DNA of 64,000 nucleotides, taken from positions 124,001-188,000 of the forward strand of contig NZ_JANJGU010000001.1 of the NCBI RefSeq assembly GCF_024626525.1, given 5' to 3'. The DNA is from Lederbergia panacisoli. GTDB lineage: Bacteria > Bacillota > Bacilli > Bacillales > Bacillaceae_C. The translations under genes and the position numbers were made by a program. Shown here piece by piece: positions 8,684-18,298 of the stretch (position 1 is the stretch's first letter; the number at the start of each line of letters is the position of its first letter). The notes beneath the pieces were generated by a model that was not told where the DNA came from, searched no databases, and worked only from the letters and a program-made list of their open reading frames with translations.

Positions 8684-9130
8684 TTGGACAAGGTTAAGAT
8701 TAAAATTGATACTTTGTCCAATATACCTGTCTTGTTGGACAAACTCGTGAGTAAATTCGGAACTTTGTCCAATAATACCACTCTGGTTGGACAAACTCAT
8801 GAGTAAATTTGCAACTTTGTCCAATATACCTCTCTTGTTGGACAAACTCATGATTAAAATTGGAACTTTGTCCAATATACCACTCTGGTTGGACAAACTC
8901 ATGAGTAAATTTGCAACTTTGTCCAATATACCTCTCTTGTTGGACAAACTCATGATTAAAATTGGAACTTTGTCCAATATACCACTCTTGTTGGACAAAC
9001 TCATGAGTAAATTTTCAACTTTGTCCAATATACCACTCTTGTTGGACAAACTCGTGATTAAAATTGAAACTTTGTCCAGTATACCGCACTTGTTGGACAA
9101 ACTCATGAGTAAATTTGGAACTTTGTCCAA
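8684..9130. repeat. Tandem array A: nine 51-bp units with terminal inverted half-sites
   Basis: Nine tandem units of 51 bp (one of 52). Each starts with TTGGACAAA and has TTTGTCCAA at positions 30-38, so 9-bp inverted half-sites alternate with 20-nt and 13-nt spacers. Two unit versions largely alternate (GAGTAAATTT and GATTAAAATT cores), giving a 102-bp superperiod. Because 51 is a multiple of 3, both strands show long repetitive open frames, which I do not consider genes. The array lies between the odhB terminator and the DUF2935 promoter side. Confidence 0.95.
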
Positions 9131-9152
9131 TATCGAAAGTTGAAACATAAAA

Positions 9153-9179
9153 GAACGACCACATAAAATGCGGTCGCTC
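9153..9179 (-). terminator. Intrinsic terminator of the odhAB operon
   Basis: Stem of nine pairs including GU wobbles (GCGACCGCA with TGTGGTCGT on the minus strand), followed by TTCTTTTATG, 12 nt beyond the odhB stop. Confidence 0.7.
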
Positions 9180-9190
9180 CTTAGTTTTCA

Positions 9191-10426
9191 TTAACCTTCT
9201 AACAAAAGATCTTCTGGATTTTCTAATAAATTTTTAATTGTTACGAGGAATCCAACAGCTTCTTTTCCGTCGATTACTCGGTGGTCGTAGGAAAGTGCTA
9301 CATACATCATTGGGCGGTTTTCCATACGTTCTGCATCAATTGCGACTGGTCGAGTTTGAATGGTATGCATACCTAAAATTCCAACTTGTGTACCGTTTAG
9401 GATTGGTGTTGAAAGCAATGATCCAAAAACTCCGCCATTTGTAATAGTAAATGTTCCACCTTGCAAATCACTTAAGGCTAGTTTATTATCTCTTGCTTTT
9501 TTAGCTACTCCTAAAATATCTGCTTCAATCTCAGCGAAATTTTTGCGGTCGCAGTCGCGAATGACTGGAACAACTAGGCCTTCATCTGTAGATACCGCTA
9601 CACCGATATCATAGAACTTTTTCAAAAGTAATTCGTCACCTTGCAGCTCAGAATTGACAGCAGGATATTTCTTAAGCGCTGCAACTACTGCTTTAGTGAA
9701 AAATGACATAAATCCTAGGCGTACATCATGTTGCTCAAAGAATTTATCCTTTTTACGTTTACGAAGATCCATAACTGCCGTCATATCAATTTCATTGAAT
9801 GTTGTTAACATTGCTGCATTTTGCTGAACTTCAACAAGTCTTTTTGCAATTGTTTGGCGGCGTCTTGATAAACGAACACGTTCAACAGGCTTGCCTTCTT
9901 CTTGAACAACAGCTGGAGCGGCTTTAGGCGTTGGTGCTTGCCCGGCAGGCTGCTGCGGCTGATTAGAAAAGGATGTAATATCTTGTTTTCTAACACGGCC
10001 AAGTGGATCAACAGTTGGAACTTCACTTAAATCGATTCCTTTTTCCCTTGCTAGCTTGCGAGCAGCAGGAGAAGCAATTGGTCGATCTTTTTTCTCAGTT
10101 TCAGCTTGTGCTTGTTCTTTTTGCGGTTCTTCAACAGCAACTTCTTCTTTTACAGGCTCAGCAGCTGGCTGTGCCTCTGTTGCTTGCTCTCCACCAGCTT
10201 CTACAATGGCAATAACTTCGCCGACTTGGACAGTATCGCCTTCTGCTGCTTTTAATTCTTTTACTACGCCGGATTCTTCAGAAATTACTTCGACATTGAC
10301 CTTATCTGTTTCAAGTTCAACGATGTATTCTCCCTTTTCAACATGCTCACCCGGTTTTTTTAGCCATTGCGCGATTGTACCTTCCGTAATCGATTCTGCT
10401 AATTCAGGTACTTTAATTTCAGCCAC
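9191..10426 (-). CDS. odhB: 2-oxoglutarate dehydrogenase E2 component, dihydrolipoamide succinyltransferase
   Basis: Core acyltransferase of the 2-oxoglutarate dehydrogenase complex of the TCA cycle (411 aa). N-terminal lipoyl domain with lipoylated Lys42 in ETDKVNVEV; Ala/Pro/Glu/Gln-rich linker (about residues 78-112); E1/E3-binding domain near residues 115-150 ([16 protein letters not shown]); C-terminal catalytic domain ending with [12 protein letters not shown], containing the catalytic His and Asp. GAGGAGG precedes the ATG. It lies 65 nt downstream of odhA and is presumably cotranscribed; E3 is supplied from elsewhere. Confidence 0.97.
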   Translation of the reverse strand: MAEIKVPELAESITEGTIAQWLKKPGEHVEKGEYIVELETDKVNVEVISEESGVVKELKAAEGDTVQVGEVIAIVEAGGEQATEAQPAAEPVKEEVAVEEPQKEQAQAETEKKDRPIASPAARKLAREKGIDLSEVPTVDPLGRVRKQDITSFSNQPQQPAGQAPTPKAAPAVVQEEGKPVERVRLSRRRQTIAKRLVEVQQNAAMLTTFNEIDMTAVMDLRKRKKDKFFEQHDVRLGFMSFFTKAVVAALKKYPAVNSELQGDELLLKKFYDIGVAVSTDEGLVVPVIRDCDRKNFAEIEADILGVAKKARDNKLALSDLQGGTFTITNGGVFGSLLSTPILNGTQVGILGMHTIQTRPVAIDAERMENRPMMYVALSYDHRVIDGKEAVGFLVTIKNLLENPEDLLLEG

Positions 10427-10491
10427 TTTGAAATCCTCCTCTAATCTTAACCAATCAAATTATCAAATTTTGCTTTGCTTAAATGACAATA

Positions 10492-13335
10492 TTATCTTGT
10501 AAATGCTTCTTGAATAATGCGATTTTGTTCTTTTTTATGGATAGTTGGATCTCCTTCAGAAGGACTAGAACGTCTCCGTCTTCCTGTATACTTAACGTCT
10601 ACCCCTTTAGGAGCTACCCCTCTTAAGTAAGGATCAACATGCATCCATCCGCCCATATTTTTTGGCTCCTCCTGTACCCAAACAAGTTCCTTGAGGTTTG
10701 GATAACTGGATATAATAGTTTCAATGTCTTTTTTAGGGAATGGATATAATTGTTCTACCCTTAAAATATGGAGCCAATCTAGTTCAGATTCATTTTTCAG
10801 ATGTTCCTCAAGATCAATTGCAACTTTTCCACTGCACAGTACAATTCGCTCTACCGCTTCTTTATTTTGACCAAGTCCTGTTTGCTCAAGTACTGGATTA
10901 AAAGCACCTTCTGTAAATTCATCGACAGTTGAAGAAGCTAGTGGATGTCTAAGCAGACTCTTTGGTGTCATGAGTACAAGTGGTTTTACACCTTCCGTGC
11001 CAAGTGTCGCCGCCTGCCTTCTTAACAAATGGAAATACTGGGCAGAAGTTGATAAATTCGCAACAGTCCAGTTATTTTCCGCCGCACTTTGCAGGAATCT
11101 TTCGACTCTTCCGCTAGAGTGCTCCGGACCTTGCCCTTCATATCCATGTGGAAGCATCATGACTAAACCAGACTTTTGTCCCCACTTTGCTCTTCCCGAA
11201 GAAATAAATTGATCGAAATATACTTGAGCCATGTTGGCAAAATCACCAAACTGCGCTTCCCAAATGACAAGTGTTTCTGGTGCAAACACGTTGTAGCCAT
11301 ATTCAAAACCAACTACTGCAGCTTCAGTCAATGGACTGTTGTACACTACAAATGAAGAATTAACATTTGAAAGATGATGCATTGGAATGAACTCTTCACC
11401 CGTTTTTTCATCATGCAAAACTAGATTCCTTTGGGCGAAAGTACCACGCTGTGAATCTTGGCCAGTAAATCTGATCGGAGTACCTTCTTTTAATATTGAA
11501 CCAAATGCAAGCGACTCTGCATGTGCCCATTCAATTTTGCCTTCACCGTCAAGAATATTTTCTCTTCTTTTTAAAATACGGCTTAGCTTTTGGAATACAT
11601 TAAAGCTCTCAGGCCATTGCAATAATTCCGAGTTGATTGTCTTAAGTTCTTCTATTCCGACATTTGTTTTATATTGCTGTAAACCATTCATGACATATTC
11701 CGGGGGATTCATAGCAATATCATGGTCTTCTTCTTTACCAGAAACAGCGGTATCATACTCTTTTTGCAAGCGTTCTTGTATATCACTTTCCATTTTTGCA
11801 ATTTCTTCTTTAGAAATTAATCCTTTTTCGACCAAACGCTCCGCATAAATTTCTTTTACAGTTGGATGGCTTTTAACAATATTGTACATTAAGGGATTTG
11901 TAACCATTGGCTCATCCATTTCATTATGACCAAACCTTCTGTACCCTATTAAATCTATGACAAAGTCTTTATGAAATTTTTGTCTATATTTGTATGCCAA
12001 AATGGCTGCGGCAAACACAGCTTCTGGATCATCAGCATTCACGTGAACTATTGGAATTTCAAACCCTTTTGCAATATCTGATGCATATTTCGTCGAACGC
12101 GAATCTGAACTTTCCGTAGTAAAACCTATCATATTATTCGCAATAATATGGATTGTACCACCCGTATTATAGCCTTTTAACTGACCCATATTAAGCGTTT
12201 CTTGCCCAATTCCTTCACCTGGGAAAGCTGCATCTCCGTGAACTGAAATTGCTACACTGCTAGCTACATCTTGTTCAGGATATCCGGATTTTCCGCGATT
12301 TTCTTGAGCAGCACGAGTATAACCATCAACAATCGGTCCTACTACTTCAAGGTGACTTGGATTATTTGCAAGGGTAATTCTTGTATTTGCGGTACTTCCC
12401 CGCTTTAATCTCCGATCTGCACCTAAGTGATATTTTACATCTCCAGTCCAACCATATGTAATACCAATCGAACCTTCAGATGGTATCAAATCTTTATTAG
12501 GAGCATGTTGAAATTCGGAAAAAATCATTTTATACGGCTTTTCCAGTACATGTGCAAGAACATTTAAACGCCCACGATGAGCCATCCCAATATTTACTGT
12601 TCTAGTTCCAGTTTCAACAGTTAGACTAATAATTCGATCCATTAAAGGGATAAGTGTATCAACACCCTCGATTGAAAACCGTTTTTGCCCTACAAATGTT
12701 CTGTGTAAAAACTTTTCAAATCCTTCAACTTCGGATAGTCGATTTAATAAATTGATACGTTGCTCTTTCGTTAGAGAAGGATAAAAACTTTCGGATTCTA
12801 TTTGTTGCTGCAGCCAATTTTTTTCTTCCAACTCATGCACTTGATGATATTCAAACGCTAACTTTTTTGTATATACCTTTTTCAAGTGGTTGATTGCATC
12901 TAAACCATTTTGTAAATTGGAAGGAGCATTTGGTGAAATGAAAGATGCAGGAACTTGTTTCAGATCTTCTTCCGTTAAATTGTATTCTGAAAGCTCAATC
13001 CTTCTATTTTCTTTTTCTTTATCATCCAAAGGGTTAATATCTGCAGCTAAATGACCATATGTACGAATATTATCTGCGAGCTTAACTGCTGCAACCATCT
13101 TACTGAGTAAATTTGGGTTAGTCGGAAGCTGGAAAGAAACATCAGCTTGCCCTTTTGTTGACTCTTCCTCAACAATAGCAGCAGGTGCACCCCATTGATC
13201 AAACAGTTGTTTCAAATCAGGTTCAACGCTATCTGGATTTGAAAGATATTGCTCATATACTTCAATGACATAACCAAGGTTAGGTCCAGAAAAATTATGC
13301 CAAGGTGTCCCTTGATATGAAGCCTTTTTACTCAT
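10492..13335 (-). CDS. odhA: 2-oxoglutarate dehydrogenase E1 component
   Basis: Thiamine-diphosphate-dependent decarboxylase of the TCA cycle (947 aa, normal length). The N-terminus [19 protein letters not shown] is the usual E1o region; TPP/Mg binding [17 protein letters not shown] is near residue 370; MAHRGRLN near residue 255; the C-terminal transketolase half contains [14 protein letters not shown] near residue 725. A GGTGGAGG site lies 9 nt before ATG 13335. First gene of the odhAB operon; upstream neighbours yojNO lie beyond odhB as in B. subtilis. Confidence 0.97.
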   Translation of the reverse strand: MSKKASYQGTPWHNFSGPNLGYVIEVYEQYLSNPDSVEPDLKQLFDQWGAPAAIVEEESTKGQADVSFQLPTNPNLLSKMVAAVKLADNIRTYGHLAADINPLDDKEKENRRIELSEYNLTEEDLKQVPASFISPNAPSNLQNGLDAINHLKKVYTKKLAFEYHQVHELEEKNWLQQQIESESFYPSLTKEQRINLLNRLSEVEGFEKFLHRTFVGQKRFSIEGVDTLIPLMDRIISLTVETGTRTVNIGMAHRGRLNVLAHVLEKPYKMIFSEFQHAPNKDLIPSEGSIGITYGWTGDVKYHLGADRRLKRGSTANTRITLANNPSHLEVVGPIVDGYTRAAQENRGKSGYPEQDVASSVAISVHGDAAFPGEGIGQETLNMGQLKGYNTGGTIHIIANNMIGFTTESSDSRSTKYASDIAKGFEIPIVHVNADDPEAVFAAAILAYKYRQKFHKDFVIDLIGYRRFGHNEMDEPMVTNPLMYNIVKSHPTVKEIYAERLVEKGLISKEEIAKMESDIQERLQKEYDTAVSGKEEDHDIAMNPPEYVMNGLQQYKTNVGIEELKTINSELLQWPESFNVFQKLSRILKRRENILDGEGKIEWAHAESLAFGSILKEGTPIRFTGQDSQRGTFAQRNLVLHDEKTGEEFIPMHHLSNVNSSFVVYNSPLTEAAVVGFEYGYNVFAPETLVIWEAQFGDFANMAQVYFDQFISSGRAKWGQKSGLVMMLPHGYEGQGPEHSSGRVERFLQSAAENNWTVANLSTSAQYFHLLRRQAATLGTEGVKPLVLMTPKSLLRHPLASSTVDEFTEGAFNPVLEQTGLGQNKEAVERIVLCSGKVAIDLEEHLKNESELDWLHILRVEQLYPFPKKDIETIISSYPNLKELVWVQEEPKNMGGWMHVDPYLRGVAPKGVDVKYTGRRRRSSPSEGDPTIHKKEQNRIIQEAFTR

Positions 13336-13646
13336 TAGTGATACGCCTCCACCATTTCAACCATAATTTTTGTTTTTCATATAATGTTCATAATACTTTC
13401 GTGAAAAGCTCACAATCTCCATTTTATCATTGACAAACCTTAATATAAAGACTAAATATTGTTTTTTCATCCGATTTTGGCTAATATTGTCGAATGAAAA
13501 AGATTGTTTTCCCTTATTGCCTTTTAACCATATCAATCTTACTATGATTACTTAAAAATTCCAATGGTTTTGCTTGATTGTTTTCCATCGTGATTCCCAC
13601 CTAAGCCTACTTTCGCATATATTGTGATAAAGTCATTGAAGTTGGA
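13336..13646. other. Divergent intergenic region between odhA and the Hsp20-like gene
   Basis: About 310 bp, AT-rich, holding the odhA ribosome site and presumably both promoters. I see no convincing operator, hairpin or small ORF in it. Confidence 0.4.
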
Positions 13647-13655
13647 GTGAGAATT

Positions 13656-14117
13656 ATGTTTCCATGGGGGATGTTTCCTTTTAATGAGGATATAAAAAAG
13701 TTAACAGAACAATTAAATCCTTCAGACGTTCATTCATATGTCAATGATATGATGAAAAATTTAATGAAAAATTCTCCAATGGAAAATATGCTTTCACAAC
13801 AAACGAATAACAAGAAAGAGCCACAAATGTCTAATAACGAAGTTTCTGCACAAGTATTCGAAACTTTTGATGATGTTTACGTAAGAGTCCATTTAGCACC
13901 AGAAATTTCATTAAAACAACTAAGAATTTTTCATACGTCTAACCAAGCCATTATAGAAAACTTACAAGGAGAAGGAAGCAGACAAATATTTACACTACCT
14001 TGTCTCGTCAAAAAAAAAGGAGCCTCCGCTCAAGTGAAAAACCAAATATTAGAAATAAAGATTCCCAGAAGCGATGACCTTCAATATACAGAAATAACTG
14101 TTTCAGAGAAATTATAA
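13656..14117 (+). CDS. Hsp20/alpha-crystallin-like protein (GerT-like)
   Basis: Protein of 153 aa with an N-terminal MFPWGMFPFNEDIKKL segment, a Met/Asn-rich linker and a C-terminal alpha-crystallin-like beta domain (about residues 60-150: VSAQVFETFDDVYVRVHLAPE ... LEIKIPR). Spore proteins GerT and CotM/CotP of Bacillus have this build, so a spore-coat or germination role is possible but inferred. ATG 13656 is preferred over GTG 13647 because GGAG lies about 8 nt before it. The last 6 bp overlap the convergent MOSC gene. Confidence 0.7.
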   Translation: MFPWGMFPFNEDIKKLTEQLNPSDVHSYVNDMMKNLMKNSPMENMLSQQTNNKKEPQMSNNEVSAQVFETFDDVYVRVHLAPEISLKQLRIFHTSNQAIIENLQGEGSRQIFTLPCLVKKKGASAQVKNQILEIKIPRSDDLQYTEITVSEKL

Positions 14118-14756
14118 ACTCTTCATTGGCAATAGTTTTTGAAATTTCTCTTTCATATCTTGAGCAAGTTCAGGAATGGTAACAACATATGATATTTCCT
14201 CATAATTTTTTCGGTCATGGAAAAATAATCGATGTAGAAAAGATATATTTAATCCTGGGTTAGGGCGTTCCTGTAGTTCAAGCTTTAATCCAGGTTCAAT
14301 ATTCCCCTCTTTTAATACCTTTGCAAAATACCCTGTTTTTCCCGATTGAATAATATTGTTAAGCATCCCTTTAATCCCGTTAGATTGATCAATCGTAACA
14401 CACGGAATCCGTCCTTGAGTTATTTGGACCATTGTTGTACCAATTTGATATATATCACCAATACAAACATCATCTTCAAGCATATTCGTAATGGTCAGGT
14501 TCTCTCCAAACGAAGGAATTTTCAGATTTTCCCCTGTTTGCTCTTCCCACCATGAGTAATGTTCAAATGGATAAAAACAAATGGCACGATCTTCCCCTCC
14601 GTGATTCTTCAAATCCTCTACTCCATCTTGGTCAAACCCCTGCTTGCGGATAGACGCAGTTTGGACTTGCTGTTTTCTAATACCTGATTTAAAAGTTTGA
14701 CCATAATGATTGCTGATTATTTGGGGTCTTCCAATACTGACTGCTTTAATTATCAT
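14112..14756 (-). CDS. MOSC domain-containing protein
   Basis: MOSC-domain protein of 214 aa (YiiM/YflK type). MOSC domains bind molybdenum cofactor sulfur species and in YiiM-like proteins reduce N-hydroxylated compounds. Visible family features: GVEDLKNHGGEDRAICFYP (about residues 45-63), FGENLTI, CIGDIYQIG and TQGRIPC with the conserved Cys. ATG 14756 is chosen because GGGAGGG lies 6 nt upstream; the ORF extends to 14771. Its presence fits the mobB-moeA genes in the same window. Ends 6 bp inside the convergent Hsp20-like gene. Confidence 0.85.
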   Translation of the reverse strand: MIIKAVSIGRPQIISNHYGQTFKSGIRKQQVQTASIRKQGFDQDGVEDLKNHGGEDRAICFYPFEHYSWWEEQTGENLKIPSFGENLTITNMLEDDVCIGDIYQIGTTMVQITQGRIPCVTIDQSNGIKGMLNNIIQSGKTGYFAKVLKEGNIEPGLKLELQERPNPGLNISFLHRLFFHDRKNYEEISYVVTIPELAQDMKEKFQKLLPMKSL

Positions 14757-14848
14757 CTTTATCCCTCCCATTAAATGCCCTATGTATATTAGGATAAAAA
14801 AATCCTATAAGTAAATATTAACCTTACTATGCTTGAAAGGAAATAGCC

Positions 14849-16117
14849 ATGGAACGACAAGTACATAATTCGCTCTTTTCACGCTTTGAAGAAAAAAAAG
14901 GAAGTAAATGGGCAATTATTGCTATTGCCTCCATTCCTTTAATCATGACATTAGGAAACTCCATGCTTATTCCAATTCTACCTTTAATGGAAAAGCAATT
15001 ACATATTTCAAAATTACAATCAAGTTTAATCATTACCGTATACTCAATTGTCGCCATCTTTTTAATTCCAATAGCCGGTTTTCTTTCAGATAAATTTGGC
15101 AGGAAAATTGTCATAATCCCTTCATTAATTATTGCTGGACTCGGCGGCATTCTTTCTGGTTATGCTTCGTGGCAGTTCGACTCAGCTTTTACTTGGATCA
15201 TTGTAGGAAGAATCCTTCAAGGGATTGGGGCCGCTGGGGCATTTCCGATAGTTCTCCCTTTAGTTGGCGATATTTACAAGAAGGAAGAAGACGTAAGTTC
15301 ATCGCTGGGGATCATTGAAACAGCCAATACATTTGGTAAAGTATTAAGTCCAATCCTTGGCTCCTTAATAGCAGGATTACTTTGGTTTTTGCCTTTTTTC
15401 GCTATTCCTGTTTTCTGCTTTATTTCTTTAGTATTAATCATGATATGTGTGAAAAAACCAAAGGACGATGACCATCAGCTTTCTTTTGGAAGGTTTGTCA
15501 AAAATACAAAAACAATTTTTAAGGAACATTGGAAATGGTTATTCGCTGTCTTTATAATTGGGGCAATCATCATGTTTATATTGTTCGGACTCTTATTTTA
15601 TTTGTCATCCATCCTTGAAGATAAATATGGGTATGATGGAGTAAAGAAAGGATTCTTACTTGCAATCCCCCTTGCCGCTTTATGTATTGCTTCTTTTATT
15701 GCCGGAAAGGTCATTAAAGACAGTCTAAAAAAGATGAAATGGATAACTTTTTTTGGAATGGTTTTGGCAGGCGTCAGTGTAGCAGCAACGATGTTTTCTG
15801 ATCGATTTACTTATTTAATTATCGTAATTTTATTTTGTGGGATTGGAATTGGTGCATCGCTTCCTTGTTTAGACGCGATTTTAACTCAAAGTATTGAAAA
15901 AGAAATGCGGGGAACAATTACGTCTATTTTTAGTGCTATGCGTTTTGCTGGTGTAGCAGCTGGACCTCCCGTCATTGCAATCTTAATGAAAGGAAAAATC
16001 ACCGATATGATCATACTACTCGCTGCCCTTAGTATCATTGCGGCACTATTAGCGTTTAAAGCAATAAAACCTGAAAAAGGAAAAAAAGTAGTTGAAATGG
16101 AGCCCGTATTCGAGTAA
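14849..16117 (+). CDS. MFS transporter, probable drug efflux
   Basis: Twelve-segment major facilitator (422 aa). Motif A GFLSDKFGRKIV lies between helices 2 and 3 (about residues 77-88) and motif C-like GIIETANTFGKVLSPILGS in helix 5 region, a pattern of 12-TM drug/H+ antiporters. A second motif-A-like loop is weaker, as usual. The N-terminal 20 residues are hydrophilic. It appears monocistronic with a VOC gene 51 nt downstream. Substrate cannot be deduced. Confidence 0.85.
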   Translation: MERQVHNSLFSRFEEKKGSKWAIIAIASIPLIMTLGNSMLIPILPLMEKQLHISKLQSSLIITVYSIVAIFLIPIAGFLSDKFGRKIVIIPSLIIAGLGGILSGYASWQFDSAFTWIIVGRILQGIGAAGAFPIVLPLVGDIYKKEEDVSSSLGIIETANTFGKVLSPILGSLIAGLLWFLPFFAIPVFCFISLVLIMICVKKPKDDDHQLSFGRFVKNTKTIFKEHWKWLFAVFIIGAIIMFILFGLLFYLSSILEDKYGYDGVKKGFLLAIPLAALCIASFIAGKVIKDSLKKMKWITFFGMVLAGVSVAATMFSDRFTYLIIVILFCGIGIGASLPCLDAILTQSIEKEMRGTITSIFSAMRFAGVAAGPPVIAILMKGKITDMIILLAALSIIAALLAFKAIKPEKGKKVVEMEPVFE

Positions 16118-16168
16118 TTGGCAAAACCTGTATATAATATATGTATACTAAGTAAGGGAGTGTTGTAA

Positions 16169-16588
16169 ATGGCAGTCAATGTTTATATGAATTTCAATGG
16201 GAATTGTCGTGAAGCTGTACAATATTACGCTCAAGTTTTTAACTTAGGAACCCCTGAAATTATGACTTTCGGAGAACAACCTTCTCATCCTGATTATCCA
16301 CTTACGGAGGAAATGAAACAATTAGTTTTGCACGCTCGTCTTAACATTTTTGACAGTGATGTCATGTTTTCAGACACAATGCCGGGGATGCCTTTTACAG
16401 TAGGTAATAATATTACTTTGGCGATCGTCAGTCACAAGTTGGATGAAATGAAGTCTGCATTCAAGAAACTTGGGGAAGACGGTACTGTCAAAATGGAACT
16501 TCAAGAAACATTCTTTAGTAAATCCTATGGCCAATTAATAGACAAGTTTGGAGTGTACTGGCAATTTAGCTACGAAAGTGAAGAATAA
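16169..16588 (+). CDS. VOC family protein (PhnB-like)
   Basis: Glyoxalase/bleomycin-resistance fold protein (139 aa) of the PhnB/YjdN subgroup. The start VNVYMNFNGNCREAVQYYAQVF and the C-terminus IDKFGVYWQFSYE are typical. A GGGAG site precedes the ATG. Members bind small molecules or metal, but the substrate is unknown. Located between an MFS exporter and corA; a bidirectional terminator follows at 16598. Confidence 0.85.
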   Translation: MAVNVYMNFNGNCREAVQYYAQVFNLGTPEIMTFGEQPSHPDYPLTEEMKQLVLHARLNIFDSDVMFSDTMPGMPFTVGNNITLAIVSHKLDEMKSAFKKLGEDGTVKMELQETFFSKSYGQLIDKFGVYWQFSYESEE

Positions 16589-16597
16589 AAAAGTCTC

Positions 16598-16638
16598 GGA
16601 TATGGAATGGTTAAGAAATTCATTCCATATCCTTTTTT
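16598..16638. terminator. Bidirectional terminator between VOC gene and corA
   Basis: Perfect 12-bp stem GGATATGGAATG/CATTCCATATCC (16598-16609, 16621-16632) followed by T6; A-rich upstream side gives a weaker T-tract for the minus strand. Confidence 0.85.
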
Positions 16639-16641
16639 GTC

Positions 16642-17592
16642 TTATTTAAACCAGCCCTTCCTTTTAAACCAAATAAACATCCCAATACCAATAAGAAGCA
16701 TAACAAACAGTGTGCCAATATACCCGTACTTCCACTCTAGCTCTGGCATATTCACGAAATTCATCCCATAAATACCCGCAATAAAAGTCAAAGGCATAAA
16801 TATAGTTGTAATAACTGTAAGAACTTGCATAATGCGGTTTGTTTGATGAGCGTTTAAGGATAAATAACTATCTCTTATATCCGTCGTTAATTCCCGATTT
16901 TCTTCAATCATCTCGGATAATTTTATTAAGTGATTGTGAATATCAGTGAAATATTCCATTTTAGGCCGAAATTCCTTTAACCGTTCAGAATTTATTATAC
17001 GATACACAAGGTCCCTCATTGGAGAAATAACATGCCGTATGGAAAGGAGATCATGTCTAGTATCATATAGGTCTTGCAGCAACAAACGCATTGGTCTCCG
17101 GGTAGAGTTTTCGTCTATATCATTTAGCACGTCTTCGATTTTTTCAACGATTGGAAAATAATTATCAACTATTTCATCAAGTACATGATATAAGACTTGG
17201 ATAGAATCCCAATTTTCTATATTCGATGCCTGTATAATGCGGTTCCATACTTTTTCAATTTCTATTGAAGCTTCTTGGTGAAAAGAAACAATAAAATTTT
17301 CTCCCAAGAAAATATTTACTTCCTCTCTCAAAAGGCTCTCCCCGTTTATCGACTGGGCAACAAAAAAGAAATGGTCATCATAATAATCTAATTTTGGTCT
17401 TTGGATATTATTGATGCAGTCTTCAATCGCTAAAGGATGAAAGTGCAACGGATTTTTTAATAATTTTATCTCCTCATCTGCAGGACAATCAAAATCAACC
17501 CAATACCAAAGGAAATCCCCTTCAATTAATTCTTTAATATCTATATTTGTTAAACATTCATGATTTTTATTAATAGCAATTGTCTTAATCAT
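16642..17592 (-). CDS. corA: Magnesium/cobalt transporter CorA
   Basis: CorA-type divalent cation channel (316 aa). The long cytoplasmic helical domain is followed by two C-terminal transmembrane helices; the selectivity motif GMN sits in FIAGIYGMNF (about residue 280), and the protein ends with basic residues after the last helix (FKRKGWFK). The conserved PLTFIAGIYGMN confirms CorA rather than ZntB. Single gene with a terminator shared with the convergent VOC gene. Confidence 0.95.
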   Translation of the reverse strand: MIKTIAINKNHECLTNIDIKELIEGDFLWYWVDFDCPADEEIKLLKNPLHFHPLAIEDCINNIQRPKLDYYDDHFFFVAQSINGESLLREEVNIFLGENFIVSFHQEASIEIEKVWNRIIQASNIENWDSIQVLYHVLDEIVDNYFPIVEKIEDVLNDIDENSTRRPMRLLLQDLYDTRHDLLSIRHVISPMRDLVYRIINSERLKEFRPKMEYFTDIHNHLIKLSEMIEENRELTTDIRDSYLSLNAHQTNRIMQVLTVITTIFMPLTFIAGIYGMNFVNMPELEWKYGYIGTLFVMLLIGIGMFIWFKRKGWFK

Positions 17593-17726
17593 TGTTTCTC
17601 CTATTCATATAAGCCGTTAATAGTATTTTATCCCTTTTGCTTTTGAGCCACACTTTTTAAGAATTAGTCCAACTCATCATTGAATAATTCTTATAATAAC
17701 TATACCCATTAAGAAGAGACAAATAG

Positions 17727-17840
17727 ATGAATTCCACCCTGTTTGAAAAGAACAAGCAAGAGAGTGATGCTCTTTTGGATAAGATTGCCCTTGTCCTTGA
17801 AAATGGCATGGCAGCGAAAGAAGTTGTTTGGAAGATATGA
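17727..17840 (+). CDS. Possible small protein (37 aa), unknown
   Basis: ORF MNSTLFEKNKQESDALLDKI and onward, 37 codons ending KEVVWKI. Composition is protein-like (amphipathic helix, no rare codons) and AAGAAGAG lies about 9 nt upstream. No family recognised; it faintly recalls small regulatory peptides with one helix, but I cannot assign it. It lies between corA (divergent) and the nrd promoter. An antisense 62-codon frame here looks less natural. It may be a remnant. Confidence 0.35.
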   Translation: MNSTLFEKNKQESDALLDKIALVLENGMAAKEVVWKI

Positions 17841-17901
17841 TCATATGAACCTTACCATTAAACAAGATATGACAATTTTTTTAAACTAAAGATTTTAATA
17901 G

Positions 17902-17930
17902 TTGCTATTCCAAAACTCACATGCTATTAT
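17902..17930 (+). promoter_or_regulatory. Candidate nrd promoter
   Basis: TTGCTA (17902-17907), 17-nt spacer, TATTAT (17925-17930). Placed just upstream of the NrdR-like boxes and the riboswitch; inferred from match to the sigma-A consensus. Confidence 0.45.
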
Positions 17931-17937
17931 CATATCG

Positions 17938-17984
17938 ATACTACATTTAGTATATTTATGATATTCCAATACTATATATTGAAT
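17938..17984 (+). promoter_or_regulatory. Two putative NrdR boxes
   Basis: Two 16-bp partial palindromes: ATACTACATTTAGTAT (17938-17953) and ATACTATATATTGAAT (17969-17984). The second core CTATATATTG fits the NrdR consensus CWATATATWG exactly; the first differs at two core positions but is palindromic at its ends. Their centres are 31 bp apart, three helical turns, the spacing typical of tandem NrdR boxes before nrd operons. NrdR is the ATP/dATP-sensing repressor of ribonucleotide reductase genes. Confidence 0.7.
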
Positions 17985-17993
17985 TCCAACAAG

Positions 17994-18162
17994 TAAAGGT
18001 GCCCAGTCAGGGCTTAAAAGGGAATCCGGTGAAAGACCGGAACTGTCCCCGCAACTGTAAATGCGTACGAACGGGAAATGCCACTGTATTGATTTGCTTC
18101 ACGGCTACGATACGGGAAGGACCCCCTACTAGGATGATGCATAAGTCAGGAGACCTGCCTTA
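17994..18162 (+). ncRNA. Cobalamin riboswitch
   Basis: Adenosylcobalamin aptamer: GGTGCCCAGTCAGGGCTTAA start, core GGGAATCCGGTGAAAGACC, CTGTCCCCGCAACTGT, then GCCACTG, CGGGAAGG, GATGATGCATAAGTCAGG and B12-box end AGTCAGGAGACCTGCC (18144-18159). All consensus blocks are present in order. It is followed by an expression platform with a terminator at 18245-18273 and then nrdA, so B12 should switch off this B12-independent ribonucleotide reductase. Confidence 0.96.
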
Positions 18163-18244
18163 CTTGTCTGAGTTTCAATTCTTCGGGGACTTGAGAAGAT
18201 GAAACGATAGTGAAAATACGTTTCTTCCTTTTCCCTATCGTTTG

Positions 18245-18273
18245 ATCCGCTCCATTCCCGGGCGGATTTTTTT
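18245..18273 (+). terminator. Riboswitch expression-platform terminator
   Basis: 8-bp stem (18245-18252 with 18260-18267, one GU pair) followed by seven T residues, 26 nt before nrdA. An upstream helix AAACGATAG/CTATCGTTT (about 18202-18244) probably takes part in the switch. Confidence 0.8.
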
Positions 18274-18298
18274 ATTTTTAAAAAGAAAGGTGATTTAG

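Noticed and set aside
8684-9130. Array A (and B) as a CRISPR array
   Set aside because: The stretches between half-sites are conserved from unit to unit, there is no unique spacer, and no cas gene is near.
8606-9148. Long open frames on both strands through array A (17-residue protein repeats)
   Set aside because: The 51-bp period is a multiple of three, so every frame without a stop in one unit stays open. No ribosome site precedes either frame, and both strands are equally open.
17677-17865. 62-codon minus-strand frame downstream of nothing, between corA and nrd
   Set aside because: Composition is unnatural and it lacks a ribosome site; the plus-strand 37-codon ORF in the same place is the better candidate, itself uncertain.
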